Positions 11,453 through 22,828 are shown, counted from the first letter of the stretch. The stretch is DNA of 64,000 nucleotides from Saitoella complicata NRRL Y-17804 (GCF_001661265.1 NW_017567019.1:186001-250000); one strand, 5' to 3'. The notes: a model not told the origin generated them from the sequence alone. Numbers and translations are program-made.

Positions 11453-11912
11453 GGCCTACAAAGCGAAAAACCATGGATTAAACACGATTTCGCTTTAGCA
11501 AAAGCGTAATCCACGTCAAGATTGTGGATTCGTCCATTACAATCCCGGATAAAATCGTGCATCACTGCCAAAGAAAAAGGTGCATCAAAGTACCTGAGTA
11601 AACTAAACACCTTAAGTTCCTTGAACTATTAGAATTCTCACAACATATCTCTTCTACCTGGTAATCTGGCTCTTTTGGCTTCAACTGCCCTATATTTTCA
11701 CCCACGCTCCTTTGCATTTTTGGCACGATGTTTTCTGGGATTAACCCCAATTTCATCGTGAATCATACCAGTCTGTATCATGGATTACCATGGATCATGC
11801 CAAATAAGATCATGAATTATTCTGACCGAACTCACGGTTTGGATCCTGTTATCCATAACACGATCATGGATTAAGTGAGGTTTTGTAATCCATGATTTCT
11901 GCAGGCGTAGGG
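11453..11912 (+). repeat. MITE-like repeat, copy 3 (short form) with visible terminal inverted repeats
   Basis: About 460 bp, the clearest copy. The left end begins GGCCTACAAAGCG then AAAAACCATGGATTA; the right end, reverse-complemented, reads CCCTACGCCTGCAG then AAATCATGGATTA, so the two ends form an imperfect inverted repeat of about 28 bp. Shorter than copies 1 and 2, apparently by internal loss. No target-site duplication could be defined. Similar words continue to about 12010, just upstream of the next gene. Confidence 0.6.
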
Positions 11913-12197
11913 CATTCTGGCCATTTCAAATGCTTTACCCCAGAAATCGAGGATTGTGCCAGATATCATCGTGTGTATCATACTGACTCAGGAAACATAT
12001 TCCTGAAAATCGTGGTTTGCCCGTTAAGGTCAAAGATTCTTACATACAAGAATTGCTGGAGAGTTCGATTACAAAGACAGGGAATTGTCCATTTACGCTC
12101 TACCTTTCCCACGGGTACGCGCGGTACTCAGGTGCCGTCAGCTGCCAGGTCTGCAGTAGGCTCGTACAATCAAAACAAAACACCATTACGTCCAACC

Positions 12198-13403
12198 ATG
12201 GAGTCAAAAAGGCCATTGAAGCCGTCGCGGATACCCGGCCGTAAGGGAAACAAGCTGCTGAATGTTCGCCAGTCTCGCTCATCAATATCAGATAAGGCTG
12301 AGTCCGTGGTATCGGGGTGGGTGAACGGGATCAAGAACGCGTGGAAGAAAGCGAAGGGTGAATATGAGGAGTACATCGAATCAGCAACACAATCAGCAAC
12401 AAAGAGGAGGGCTCCAGCCCCGGATATCCCAGAAGAGCGTCCAGCGAAGCGAATGGTTGTGAGCAAGCGCGCATCGCTGTCATCCCTGATCGAGAAACAG
12501 CCCCCGAGAACATCTACATCGACAGACGAAAAAGCGCAGACCACAGAAACATCATCAGGACGCGACCACGATAAACCATCAGAAGAGCGCCCAGTTGCGG
12601 AGCCTGTATCACGGAAACCGAAGATCCCAAACCGACACCGATCCAATTCCAAGGAAGTCGAAACTCAAACCGAACAGCCACGACGAGTGAAACTCGCGTC
12701 CCCAGTTCGTCCATCAGTACAGAATCAACGTGAAGACTATAGCTCGAAACGCCACCCAGCTGCTGTCCAAACGCAGGAAGCTCCGCAGCCGCAACAAGCA
12801 GTCGAACAGCCGAAAACCGCGCCTACTCCTGAGATGCAACAAGTCAATTACAGCCTGGGTATCCCTCCATCAGCCTCTTGGCGCAATAGTCTGAAGGTTG
12901 ATGACTCAACGCCTCTACCTCATGTTCGAACACGATCACACGAAGACAATGGATCTACATTACGGCCACGAGAGACAACGCGCGACCTCATCGACAGCGA
13001 AAGCGGTTCGAAGTCCATTCAGAGGCTGGAGAAAGAGCTACGGGAGGCAAAAGCACGAATTGAAGCTCTAGAACGGAAGAAAAAAGCCGCAAGAGCCGAA
13101 GTTCTTGTGCAACCCGCGATTACATACCCACGCATTCATAAGCAACAGGAGCAGCCCCGGAGGTCGCCATCACCAAAACCGTGGCCGCCACAGCAAGACG
13201 CCGAAGCCGATAGAATCATCTTTGCAAGCAACAGTACTGCTCACGAACTTCCGGAAGTTACCGTGACTGGGTATGAGCAGACTGCTGAGGACAGTGACAA
13301 CTACGAAGCTTTCTCGCCGGTTCAAATCACGGCGCCCATGTTTCTGACCCAGGACTTGCCGTCATTATTCGCGCCTCATCAACCCGAATTTGCACAAGAT
13401 TAA
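12198..13403 (+). CDS. Unknown basic, Ser/Pro-rich protein with a short coiled coil
   Basis: Single-exon frame of 401 aa from the ATG in CCAACCATGG, a very good start context. The frame stays open further 5' to 11892, but that part crosses the repeat remnants and looks non-coding. The N-terminus is basic (ESKRPLKPSRIPGRKGNK), followed by GWVNGIKNAWKKAKGEYEEY, then a long low-complexity, probably disordered region rich in Arg, Ser, Pro and Gln. Residues about 272-303 (RLEKELREAKARIEALERKK) have a heptad pattern. No catalytic motif seen. A nuclear or cytoskeletal scaffold is possible but unproven. Confidence 0.65.
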   Translation: MESKRPLKPSRIPGRKGNKLLNVRQSRSSISDKAESVVSGWVNGIKNAWKKAKGEYEEYIESATQSATKRRAPAPDIPEERPAKRMVVSKRASLSSLIEKQPPRTSTSTDEKAQTTETSSGRDHDKPSEERPVAEPVSRKPKIPNRHRSNSKEVETQTEQPRRVKLASPVRPSVQNQREDYSSKRHPAAVQTQEAPQPQQAVEQPKTAPTPEMQQVNYSLGIPPSASWRNSLKVDDSTPLPHVRTRSHEDNGSTLRPRETTRDLIDSESGSKSIQRLEKELREAKARIEALERKKKAARAEVLVQPAITYPRIHKQQEQPRRSPSPKPWPPQQDAEADRIIFASNSTAHELPEVTVTGYEQTAEDSDNYEAFSPVQITAPMFLTQDLPSLFAPHQPEFAQD

Positions 13404-13670
13404 AGTGAGAGGTGGTCTACAGTTGTGAAAAAGTATTGTCTAGAGGAAGGCGTGTTGGTGCGGAGGGCAGGATTCCGGCGTTTTTCATTGATGGGCTGTT
13501 CCAAATACTTAAATTATAGACGTATATCATAATACCACAAGTTGTCGCAATCTTTTCATACATTCCTTTGAGATGGCTCACGTGCACGACCCCACAGATG
13601 TCATGGCTGGTCCCGAGGGCTCAAGCGAACAACACCCCCGACCGTCGCAATTGCACCCAATTAAATTGCA

Positions 13671-16077
13671 ATGGCCGAGGAACAGCATACATACCCGTCC
13701 ATACAACTTATTGATGGAGAAAAGAACTTTACGTATGCCGAAGTGACTGCTCTGCCAGCAGACATACACTGACGGACTGCCAACAGTAATGACCTCCCTT
13801 CTTTTCTGAAGACGTCCGGCCTTGCCGATGCGGGCTTCAATTACAACATGGTTGCCGTCTTTGGAAGCCAATCGACCGGTAAATCAACGCTTCTTAACAA
13901 GCTATTCGGTACGGATTTCGCGACCATGGCAGAAGCGCAGCGAAGACAAACCACGAAGGGTATCTGGATGTCCCGTGGTGTTGACTCGCATTGTTTGGTG
14001 ATGGACGTCGAAGGTACCGACGGTCGGGAGAGAGGTGACGATCAGGTGTGTTGGTAGGCAATACCACTCTCCAGGACACATGCTTACCGGCTCACAGGAT
14101 TTCGAGCGAAAGTCAGCGTTGTTCTCCCTCGCTACAAGCGAAGTTATCATCGTCAATCTCTGGGAGCATCAAGTTGGTCTTTACCAGGGAGCCAACATGG
14201 GCCTCCTCAAGACAGTCCTCGAAGTAAACTTGCAGCTCTTCCAAAAGGAAAAGCGCGAGAGGTCGATGCTGTTCTTCGTCATCAGGGATCACGTCGGTGC
14301 AACTCCCCTCAAGAACCTTGCCGACACCTTGACCGCCGACTTGCAACGTCTGTGGGCGTCAATCTCTAAGCCGGAAGGTCTGGAGGAGTCCAAGATTGAG
14401 GACTACTTCAATATGGAGTTCACAACCTTGCCGCACAAAATCCTCATGCCGGAGAAGTTTGACGAGGAGGCAGCGCAGCTTCGGGAACGCTTCGTCACAC
14501 CTACCAACTCTGGCTTCGTATTCCGCAAGGAATACCACAAGCGAATCCCTGCGGATGGATTGACACACTACACTTCGAGCATTTGGGACCAAATTGTGCA
14601 CAACAAGGATCTCGACCTGCCCACCCAGCAGCAACTGCTCGCACAGTACCGCTGTGACGAGATCAGCAACGAGACTATCAACAAATTCGAGGATGCTCTT
14701 TTGCCTTTGCAGCAGGCCATGCAGTCGGGGAAGGTTCTCGAGGGGCTCGGCCCTCAGATGAGTATCATCCGCAAGAGCGCCTTGGAGTCTTTCGACCACG
14801 AAGCGTCAAGATACCACCGTGAGGTCTACGAGCGTAAGAGGGCTGACCTTGTCAAGCGCGTCGACGCTCGTCTGCACGTTCTCTTCCTGGCTCAGCTTGC
14901 CGCGCTTCACAAAGGCTCCCTCAGGCAGTTCAGCGACAAGGTCACAGCCGGCATTACCGGCAAGACCAACTATGACTTTGCTGCGCTCGTTCGCGATGCC
15001 AGTGAGTCCGCTATTGCTGCCTTCAGAACTGAAGCGGAGAGCTGCTGCATTGAGGGTACATCATGGACTTTTGACGAGGAGTTGCAGGTGTTGGCGAGGG
15101 AGATCGCAGCCGTTGCTTCTCGAATGCGATTGGAAGAAATGAAGCGTCTTGCGACTCGTTTGGAGAAGAAGATCAAGCAGGAGTTGGACGAGCCAATTCT
15201 TTTGGCATTCAAGCAGCCCAAGGAGGATATGTGGGACAAGGTCATGAACGCATTCGAGAAGACTCGTTCTGAAGCCGAGTTGACATTCCTATCTAAAGCT
15301 CGCAGCTTCAACTCGTCAGAGGAAGAGCAAGATGCCGGGGTTGGTGAATTGCGCAAGCATGCCTGGACGGTCTTGAGGTCACGAATCGATGAGGAGGCTA
15401 CTGATGGCAACTTGTCGTCCAACCTGCGTGAGTACTTTGAGGACCGCTTCCGGTACGACGAGGATGGTGTTCCCAGGGTGTGGAAGCCCAGCGACGATAT
15501 CGACAGCAAGTACAGGGATGCGCGTAATGAGACACTCAAGCTCATTCCGATTATCTCGACGATCCGGCTGTCAGACGGCTCTCAGCCTAGCGTGGACATT
15601 GCAGGGAGTGAAGACGGCGTGGAGCCGAAGGACCTGTTTCAGGTGCTTTCAGCCTCGCGTCAACGGGACATCTCGGACCGATTTAGGCGTGCTGCGGATG
15701 CTGTGTACGTGGAAGCAAAGAGGTCTACGATTTCGTCTGGTGCGAGCATTCCTATCTGGATGTACGGATTGATGGTGGCTCTTGGATGGAACGAGTTTAT
15801 TGCGGTGTTGAGAAACCCAGTTTACTTTTTGTTCCTTGCGCTTCTCGCTGCTGGAGCTTACACCGTCTACTCATTGAACCTCGGCGGACCCATTGAGAGG
15901 GTGTCAAGGGCCATGATCGGACAGGTGGTGGACATCAGCAAAGAAAAACTACGTGAATGGATCGTGGAGACAAAAGAGGCAATCCCTGTTCCTATTCGCT
16001 CCGATGTACACAGCGTGCCGAAGCCTGTGCAAGTGGAGATGAAGGAACTCGATGAAGATGGGAAGAGGAAGCTTTAA
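13671..16077 (+). CDS. SEY1: ER-fusion dynamin-like GTPase Sey1 (atlastin/RHD3 family)
   Basis: Three exons, 13671-13732, 13787-14045 and 14098-16077; introns 54 and 52 bp; 766 aa, close to budding yeast Sey1 (776 aa). The N-terminus [13 protein letters not shown] is typical. The P-loop [12 protein letters not shown] lies at residues about 47-58, the DxxG-type segment [12 protein letters not shown] near residue 93, and the base-contacting IRDH further on. A long helical stalk follows. At residues about 655-705 two hydrophobic helices ([29 protein letters not shown]) form the ER hairpin, followed by a cytosolic amphipathic tail. The family fuses ER tubules homotypically. An upstream ATG at 13573 opens a different frame and was not used. 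Confidence 0.95.
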
Positions 16078-16762
16078 AATGTCTGTATCCGGTCGAGCGC
16101 ATGCTCCCTCCTTTAATAATAACAGTAATGAACCCATGTCTTTGAGCGATCTGACCCACATCTCCATAGCGGAGGGAAGAACAAGGGATGTGCAAGTGCC
16201 CGTTTCCTTGCAGGGACGCCCGTTACGGCTTTCTAGATCGCAGCGAGCTTCGTCCAGACCCCGGTGGCTGGCTTGACACAACCTGACAGCAACTGCTTCG
16301 AGGGAGCTTCTTTTTGGAATCGGGAATCGACCAAAGCGGCAGGGCGGCCTCCAGGGTGCACGGACCACCTGAGCGGGATGCATCTAGCCTGCTGCGCACG
16401 ATCATGCACCGCGGCCGGCGGGAAACTCGATGTAAAGAAGTACTTGACTGTATGTGCCGGTCCCGTATCAACAGCCAGCTGAAAAAACTTCCGATCCAAG
16501 CAACCAGCCTCCCTCCCTTGTGCTCAGATCGATGGTTACGGTACCCTACTCAACGGCTCTCTCTCTTCCTCTGTTTCGCGGTGGCGGCGACGCCTGGCTC
16601 GAGCTCCCGCGGCGCTAATCTCAACGCGGCCTGTAAAGTGAACGTCCAACTTGCTTCACTTAGACGGCTCGGCCCAGAAGAAAGGCCTTTATATACCCCC
16701 GTGAATCCCCATCCTGTACTCCGAGTAGACTTCTATCCCATCGTCCACCTGTCATCATCGCC
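16078..16762. other. Intergenic: 3' flank of SEY1 and promoter of the next gene
   Basis: 685 bp. No coding frame supported. The right end carries a TATA-like element. Nothing else recognised. Confidence 0.6.
16689..16696 (+). promoter_or_regulatory. TATA box of the 16763 gene
   Basis: TTATATAC, 67-74 bp upstream of the ATG at 16763, following a GC-rich stretch; a typical core-promoter distance for a fungal gene. Confidence 0.5.
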
Positions 16763-17380
16763 ATGGTTCTCCTCCGCTTCCCTCTCGAGACCAACCAGTC
16801 ATACAACGCTCCTTCCCTGGAAGCCCTCTCTATCTCGCAAAAGCCGAGGCTCACCAAGCTCCCACTCCCGGCATTCTCCCATCTCGTCGCACCAATCCAG
16901 ACTTCTCCAACGGAAGAGGTGACAACATACACCTATGCCGCACCCGCAAACCCTACCACGCTCTCCTCCTCCGACCGTCCTCAACTGAAGGGCTTCCCAT
17001 TCATGTCCTCCTTCTCCCTCCTCCCCACCACAAGCCACTACGAAACCCGCTCCTCCTTCGATGACGACGACAACGAGTCCATCTCCGGTCTTTCCGACTC
17101 CATGCCCGACACCCCCGCTGGCCTATCCGACTGCGGTTCCTCCATGTCCGAAGGCAGCGAACTCCTCACCCCGAGAAAGAAGAGCGTGACGTTCGCGTAC
17201 AACAACCCAACGCCCGCATACACCTACAACCGCGACGACTATGACCGCTCATCCTTCCCCGTCTCTATCCTCAATGACGACGAGTGGCGTGAACTCCAAG
17301 GCTGGAGGAGAAAAATGAGGAGACAGTTTTTGCAGGAGGCGTCTGGTGAGAAGTGCTCTTTCGACTGGTTCGAAACGTAA
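16763..17380 (+). CDS. Unknown protein with a possible PP1-docking (RVxF-like) motif
   Basis: 205 aa in one exon, starting in GCCATGG context. The first half is Pro/Ser/Thr-rich and looks disordered; an acidic patch SSFDDDDNESISG follows. Near residue 140 the sequence KKSVTFAY fits the RVxF-type docking motif used by regulators of protein phosphatase 1. The C-terminal part (ILNDDEWRELQGWRRKMRRQF) is basic and probably helical, and is the most conserved-looking segment. The stop codon overlaps GTAAGT, a perfect donor site, so an extra downstream exon cannot be excluded, although none was found. I do not recognise the family. Confidence 0.65.
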   Translation: MVLLRFPLETNQSYNAPSLEALSISQKPRLTKLPLPAFSHLVAPIQTSPTEEVTTYTYAAPANPTTLSSSDRPQLKGFPFMSSFSLLPTTSHYETRSSFDDDDNESISGLSDSMPDTPAGLSDCGSSMSEGSELLTPRKKSVTFAYNNPTPAYTYNRDDYDRSSFPVSILNDDEWRELQGWRRKMRRQFLQEASGEKCSFDWFET

Positions 17381-17705
17381 GTGCTCCAATCATTGGATGA
17401 GCGTGAGAAGATGGTATACCATATGGTCATGGAGAATTGGAGGGGAGCGTGAAATCATATACATCACAAGGGCGAATCGGCGTTACTATTCTTATCTATT
17501 TGGGAGAGGACTTATATACTAGAGCACTAGCTATTATAGCGAGCAAGGCTGGCCTGCTCTTAATTTATCACATTTTGAACATTACATTTGTGCAATTCTC
17601 ACGCAGGTTCCAGTTGCAGGGAACGCCAAAAAGACAGTCTCAAATTCCGTAATATCAATCAAAGCAATGACCCAAAACAAGTGTAACCTAGGAAGCAAAG
17701 TTCAA
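17381..17705. other. Intergenic between convergent genes
   Basis: 325 bp, AT-rich, holding the 3' flanks of the two convergent genes. No feature recognised. Confidence 0.6.
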
Positions 17706-19645
17706 TCACATCAACTCCCCATTCGTATTCGCCGCCTCAATCTCCTTCAACAACGCCGCATCATCATTCAACGCCTTAAACAACTTAATATTGAACTTTC
17801 CCGTACTCTCATCCACCAACCTCCTCGCCAACTTATCAATCGCAATAACACTCAACACAGTCTGCACGTACCCATCGATCAAATCATCGATGCTGATACC
17901 GAGGGAGTTAAAATCTTTGCGGTCCATGAGCAACAAGCGCTCCGTCTCGGTCGTGAAGCCACCGTCGGCGAGTTTGACAGAGAGGTTGGTACCGAGCATT
18001 TCCCAACTCGACCAATTCTTCTTACGTGCCTCTTCGAGATGGCCAACAAGCGGCTTCCTGGCGCGTCTGGCGTAGATAGCGACAGGTTTGAAACCTTCAG
18101 GTGTAGCCGTAATCATACACCTAATATCAGACACGAACGTCTGGTTCTTCTTGTCTGGCATGCTGCCAATATGGTACTGCAAGCCAGTTCTGGCCGTGGA
18201 CGACCAGGAAGCGTTTCCGATGAGGGATTGCACGATGAGTTTGTCGTACTTTTGCGGTAAGGCCATGAACTCGTCCAACTCCTTTGCGTTAGTGATGGTC
18301 CAGACACCCTGACCTGCGTTCGAGTAAGGATTTTTGATGACTGCGAAGCCACCCCAAGAAGCAACACGCAATGGCACTTCATCCTTTCGGACATTATTGA
18401 TGGTTTCTGGGACGAGAATTCGAAGTCCAGTGCCTGCCATCTCCGCGTTGAACAAGTCATAAGCAACGGAAGCCATAGCCTTGTTACGTCCACCAGCAAG
18501 ACACGCAACAATCGGATTCAAAATCCGGGTCTTGGTACGAAGCGGGATACGCTTCCACGGTGCCGCAGTAACATACCGGAACGCTGCACGAATCGGCTTC
18601 CACACGCCCGGCTCTGGACGGACATACATGATTCCGTCTTCCCACTTGACAGGCGGATCATCATCCCACTCGTAAAACTCGACACACCAGACGTTCTCCT
18701 TTGTCATGTCTGCCAACACACTCGCGTAGCCTGTAGCCTCCATCTTGTTCTTGTCCCAGACAACAGCGAGATCACCCTCGATTTCATCCGGTCTTTCAGC
18801 GATCCAGGTGCGTGGCTTCTTCTGTGCCTCAGCACTTGGTGCAAAAGACTGGACCGGCGGACCTCCCTCATGCTCTGCCTCCTTCAATTGCGCTTCAGCG
18901 AGTTGGACACTAACAGCGTCCACCAGCTTCTGTGCCCCGAGCGTCGGCTCATCCGTCGCCGTCGCCGGACTCTTCTGATCTCCTCCACTATTATTCAAAG
19001 GCTTCACCAACCCAACACCCTGCAACACCCTCAGATACCCTCCATGCTCTTCCCATTCTGAGAGGAGTGGCATACTCTTCTGCCCAGAAGGACAGGAATT
19101 CGTCTCGACGACAATCATCTGTCGTGCACCGCTCTTTGTGGTGACGTTGAACAAATCGGCACCGGCCCAAGCGAATTCTCTTGGTTTGTAGGAGAGAACG
19201 CGTTTTAGCGCTTCTGGGTCTGTGTTTGGGTGGAGATGGCAGTAGCGAGCCACGATACGGTTCGACGATTGTGAGAGCTGGAAGAAGGAGGAGACGAGAG
19301 GGTGGATCTGTGCGTTTACTGTACGTGTATCGTTAGCATTCATCCACTAATCGGAAGAATTCACGTACAGCACTTGGTGTAGAAATGTCTATCCATCTCC
19401 CAGTCATCAGGCCTCACCTCGGCAGCATTATCCACCTTCCTCGCCGTCTTCAACTTGGGAAAGTCAGTCGGCATAGCAGGGAGATTGTAGCTGCTCGAGA
19501 AGGACGCGGAATTGTAGGAGCCGGGCTGCGTGTTGCCTCCGGTAGACGAAGCTTGGTCGGCTTCGGTAAGGTTGATCTCGGGCGGAGTTCCGCCTGATTC
19601 TCTCGTTGCACCGAGGAACGGTGAGAGCGGAAACATAGTTGCCAT
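17706..19645 (-). CDS. Conserved protein with ATP-grasp-like features
   Basis: Two exons on the minus strand, 19645-19369 and 19318-17706, with a 50-bp intron; 629 aa. The N-terminal 75 residues are Ser/Gly-rich and variable. The rest is well folded in appearance: EFAWAGADLFNVT and MIVVETNSCPSGQKSMPL early on, then CLAGGRNKAMASVAYDLF, and GGFAVIKNPYSNAGQGVW, whose Lys plus Gly-rich loop resembles the nucleotide-binding part of ATP-grasp ligases. VSDIRCMITA and YARRARKPL follow, where such enzymes carry metal and substrate residues. I infer an ATP-dependent carboxylate-amine ligase-like enzyme; substrate unknown and the fold not proven. Convergent with the upstream gene. Confidence 0.7.
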
Positions 19646-20540
19646 CGTTGATCGTATTGGTGGTGGTTATTGGGGTGTATGCGTTGTCGTCGCCGTTGCT
19701 GTCCTGGAGGTCCGGGGGTACGGGCGTGCCTTTTCATAGTGACGGTCTGTCCAGGTGACGCTGCGATCGCTGAGTATGTGTTGCGTGAGGGATTTGCATG
19801 TGAGCATGAATCGGATAGGCGCACGCACCAAGATAAGTTTGTTGTGAGCGGATTACGAGGAACGAAGAGGAGAGCAGACAGTTGCAAGGAGTCTACGAGT
19901 TCGTTTGGTAATATTTGGCAGCTTATATGCGGCGGGAAGGGCCGCGTTGTTGGCCCCGTAGCTGACGGTCAGCTGTATTGTCGGCTGGTCGGCAGCCCGC
20001 CGAAGCCCCGGTGAGGGACGCGTCACACAGAGCTCTTTGTCTATCTATAGAGGGATAAACAGCTCCTACTTGGATGCTAAGCCAAGGAGTCGCAGCAGAC
20101 AACTGACGGCAGCCTCGCCAAGCCTCGACGATCGCGAGCATTCAAACGCCTGCGCGCTGTGACGAGTGCGAGTAAACAACTGTCGATCCGATTTAACATC
20201 CTCCGTTTCCCATCCAGATTGAACATTTGACTTTTGAGGTTTCGACCAATCATGTTCCCCATCTTCGGTGCTTCCCCGCGGTTCTGGGGTGCAGCCGAAG
20301 CCCAACAGATGAAGGTGAACACCACCCGTCCAATCACCGGCTGACCCGGTCCAACAATCTCCCGCTGTCATGCGCTCATCCTCCCGTCGGGGTCGTCCGT
20401 AACTCATCCGTGCTCAGCTGTGTAAAGCTCACCATCACCACCGCTGCTCGTACAGTATCTGCGCAATGTCTTGCAGAAGAGATGTACCATTGAGCGTCAT
20501 TCAACGTGAGGCAGTCACGGCTCTTGGCGTTGCTGCGAAT
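19646..20540. other. Divergent intergenic region
   Basis: 895 bp between the divergent starts at 19645 and 20541. Short frames on both strands lack any domain. It must hold both promoters; no clear TATA element was chosen. Confidence 0.6.
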
Positions 20541-21761
20541 ATGTCAGACAATGTTCATCGGTGAGCTCGTTTGCATCATCTCTGTGACAGAGCGGGTGTT
20601 AACAGCGTCCCTCCTCGCAGTCTGTTGGACCAAGCAATCACCGGACTCGCTCTCAACCACTTTCACGAAACTGCCTACGATAAGGAAAATTTCGAACGTA
20701 GTCGCCAAGCAAAGGCCATGTTCACTCTAGTGATATCGCTATGCAAGCAATGTCGCCATTTCACAGTCGAGCAGATTGAGAAATTGTCACCTGAGCCGGA
20801 CTTTCAACATCTCATCAACGCGCTGACAAAGCTCACCGGCAACGTTTTTCATCTCCACAAACTCAATGATACCCTAACACTCGGTACCGGCGAAGCATTA
20901 TCCCTGAAAACGTACAATCTGTGGGACATGGTCGTCACCGGCATCTTCGAAGAGCACGTCCGCATGGCCCCCCTCTACCGCTCCCTCTACGACCGTTCCC
21001 GCGCCTCCTCCCTCCCCCTCGTCCAGATGGTAGCAGCACACATCTCAACAACCCTCTCCATCTTCGAAGACCTCGAATCTAAAATCCGTCCAATTCCCGT
21101 GGCGAGCGGAATCGTCACTTTCCGCTCCGCCCACGAAGATTGGAGATTATGCGTGAAACGCCCTTACGGGAAAGTCACCGTCCACAAATCCTCCACCCGC
21201 AACCCAACTGAATCACTCTTACTCCTGCCCGTCCCGATCCACCTGAACCCAACCCCGCCTAACTCGCCCACGACATCTTTCCACCCACCCTCCACTATCA
21301 AATTCGGGGATTGCGTGCAAATCAAGCATCCGGCGGAAGAGGACATTCTTTTGCCGAGCCACGACAACTACCACACCATCTTCCGCATCATCCATGTCGA
21401 CGAACCCTACCGCCACTGTGAACGCCCCATCGTCGAAGGCGACCGCATGTTCCTTAAAACTCGCTCCGGAAAATACGTTCGCTGGAAATGGTTCGGCTCC
21501 GGTCTCGAATTGAGCGAGAATCTGGATGACCAGGCGATCTGGGTCGTCAAAGCCGATGGGATGGAGCATGAGAAGACGAGTCCGGGGTCGAGTGCGGGGA
21601 GTTCGCGAAGGGGTAGTATTTTCGGGAGGACGAAGGAGGAGGAGAGGGAGAGGAGGAGGACGATGAGTCCGACGATGACGGGGTTGCAGAGGGTTGCCTC
21701 GTCGAAGAGTTTGTTGGAGAAGTTCCCGGCGTTTAGCAGGGATAGGCGTGGGACGATCTGA
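20541..21761 (+). CDS. Unknown 386-aa protein, possibly with a beta-trefoil-like middle
   Basis: Two exons, 20541-20560 (only 20 nt) and 20621-21761, joined over a 60-bp intron to read MSDNVHRLLDQAITGLAL. Residues about 1-165 look all-helical. The middle (ASGIVTFRSAHEDWRLCV, FGDCVQIKHP, GDRMFLKTRSGKYVRWKW) has the short beta-rich repeats with GxYVRW seen in fascin or MIR-type trefoils, a weak resemblance only. The C-terminal tail is Ser/Arg-rich and probably phosphorylated (SSRRGSIFGR). No enzyme motif seen. Its 3' end lies 156 bp from a convergent neighbour. Confidence 0.7.
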
Positions 21762-21917
21762 CACATGCTTCAGAAAGGGATGTACGATACTTTTTGGATC
21801 AGGAGGCAAAGGTTTTGGAGTCTTTTGGCACGGCATGGATGGCGTTATCTCTCACTTTCGATACTGTTTGATTAAGGATTAGGAGTAGGAATACGGTCTC
21901 TCTAGGACTATTATCGT

Positions 21918-22828
21918 TTATGGTTTATACCTTACCCCCATCGACGTTTGTATCGTATCTCCAGGCGTTACACTCCTCGGACACTCCGGCCTTACCGGCA
22001 CTGGTACCAACGGACTCCGTCGCCTCAAGCTTCCAGTCGCCTGTGTTCCCTTGTCGTGCAACACAAGCTCCTTCTTTGTCAACAGACTCGGTTTCCGTTC
22101 GGTGTCTGTCGAGTCTCGCTTGCCCATAATTCGTCGTCGGATCAGGGAAAACTCACGCTCCACGCCTGATTTCCATCCTGCTGTGTCGTCTTCTTCAACC
22201 TCCTCCTCTTCCTCCCGAACCGATTCCATCCCTTCCAAAGGAACTGCATCATCCCCCGTGCTCGAACTACCAAACACACTATCGACGGGCACAGATTGCG
22301 CACTCCCACTCCCACTCGCAGTATCGCCATCTCTCTCCTCAACACCCACCTCCATACTCCCTTTCATACTCTCGTCGTTTATGAAATCCATGTGTCGCGG
22401 AAACGCGCCCCCCCGATTTCGTATCGAGGTCATTGACATCAGGCGGCGGAGTTGTGCGAAGCGCTGTGAACTTTGGTCAGAGGACGCGGAGGAAAGTGTA
22501 AAAGAAAGGGATGGCGGTCGATCGTTGGAGGAGCCCGAAGTGATTGGGGAGAGGGCGTTGGGTGGGTGTCGATCGGCATCGTGTTTCATCCGTTTTTTTT
22601 GGGCTTTTTGAGCCTGTAAGCTGACCGTTAGCGTACGGTGCCGACTCTTAACGGAATTCGAATTACTTCTTTGAGCTCTGCTTTTTGTGCCCGGGCCTTT
22701 TGTAGGTTCTCTAGGAGGTATTCACGAGCGGGTCCGTAATCGTCCTTCTTCGCTCGCGACTTCTTGCTGGCTACAGAGGACTGATCCGCTCTGGAGGAGG
22801 GGAATTGATTCGATCCATGTCGTTGCAT
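21918..22828 (-). CDS. Unknown Ser-rich acidic protein with an N-terminal coiled coil
   Basis: Two exons on the minus strand, 22828-22667 and 22613-21918, with a 53-bp intron holding a GCTAAC branch site; 285 aa. The join keeps a continuous helix: LLENLQKARAQKAELKE followed by AQKAQKKRMKHDAD. The rest is Ser-rich, with QRFAQLRRLMSMTSIRNRGG and a run of Glu (REEEEEVEEDD). No known domain recognised. The sequence just before the ATG (CTTAACAG) looks like an acceptor, so an additional 5' exon is possible. Confidence 0.6.

Larger units (their letters stand above)
7635..12197. other. Gene-free, AT-rich, repeat-bearing region
   Basis: 4.5 kb without a convincing gene. Frames are short and lack recognisable domains. 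The words GATTA, AATCC and CATGGATT recur on both strands because of diverged repeat copies described separately. Composition is visibly richer in A and T than the flanking genes. It may be a small transposon-derived island between the DUF202 gene and the next gene. Confidence 0.7.

Noticed and set aside
11892-12197. 5' extension of the 12198 gene to an ATG at 11892
   Set aside because: Lies within repeat-derived sequence and lacks coding character; the ATG at 12198 has an excellent context.
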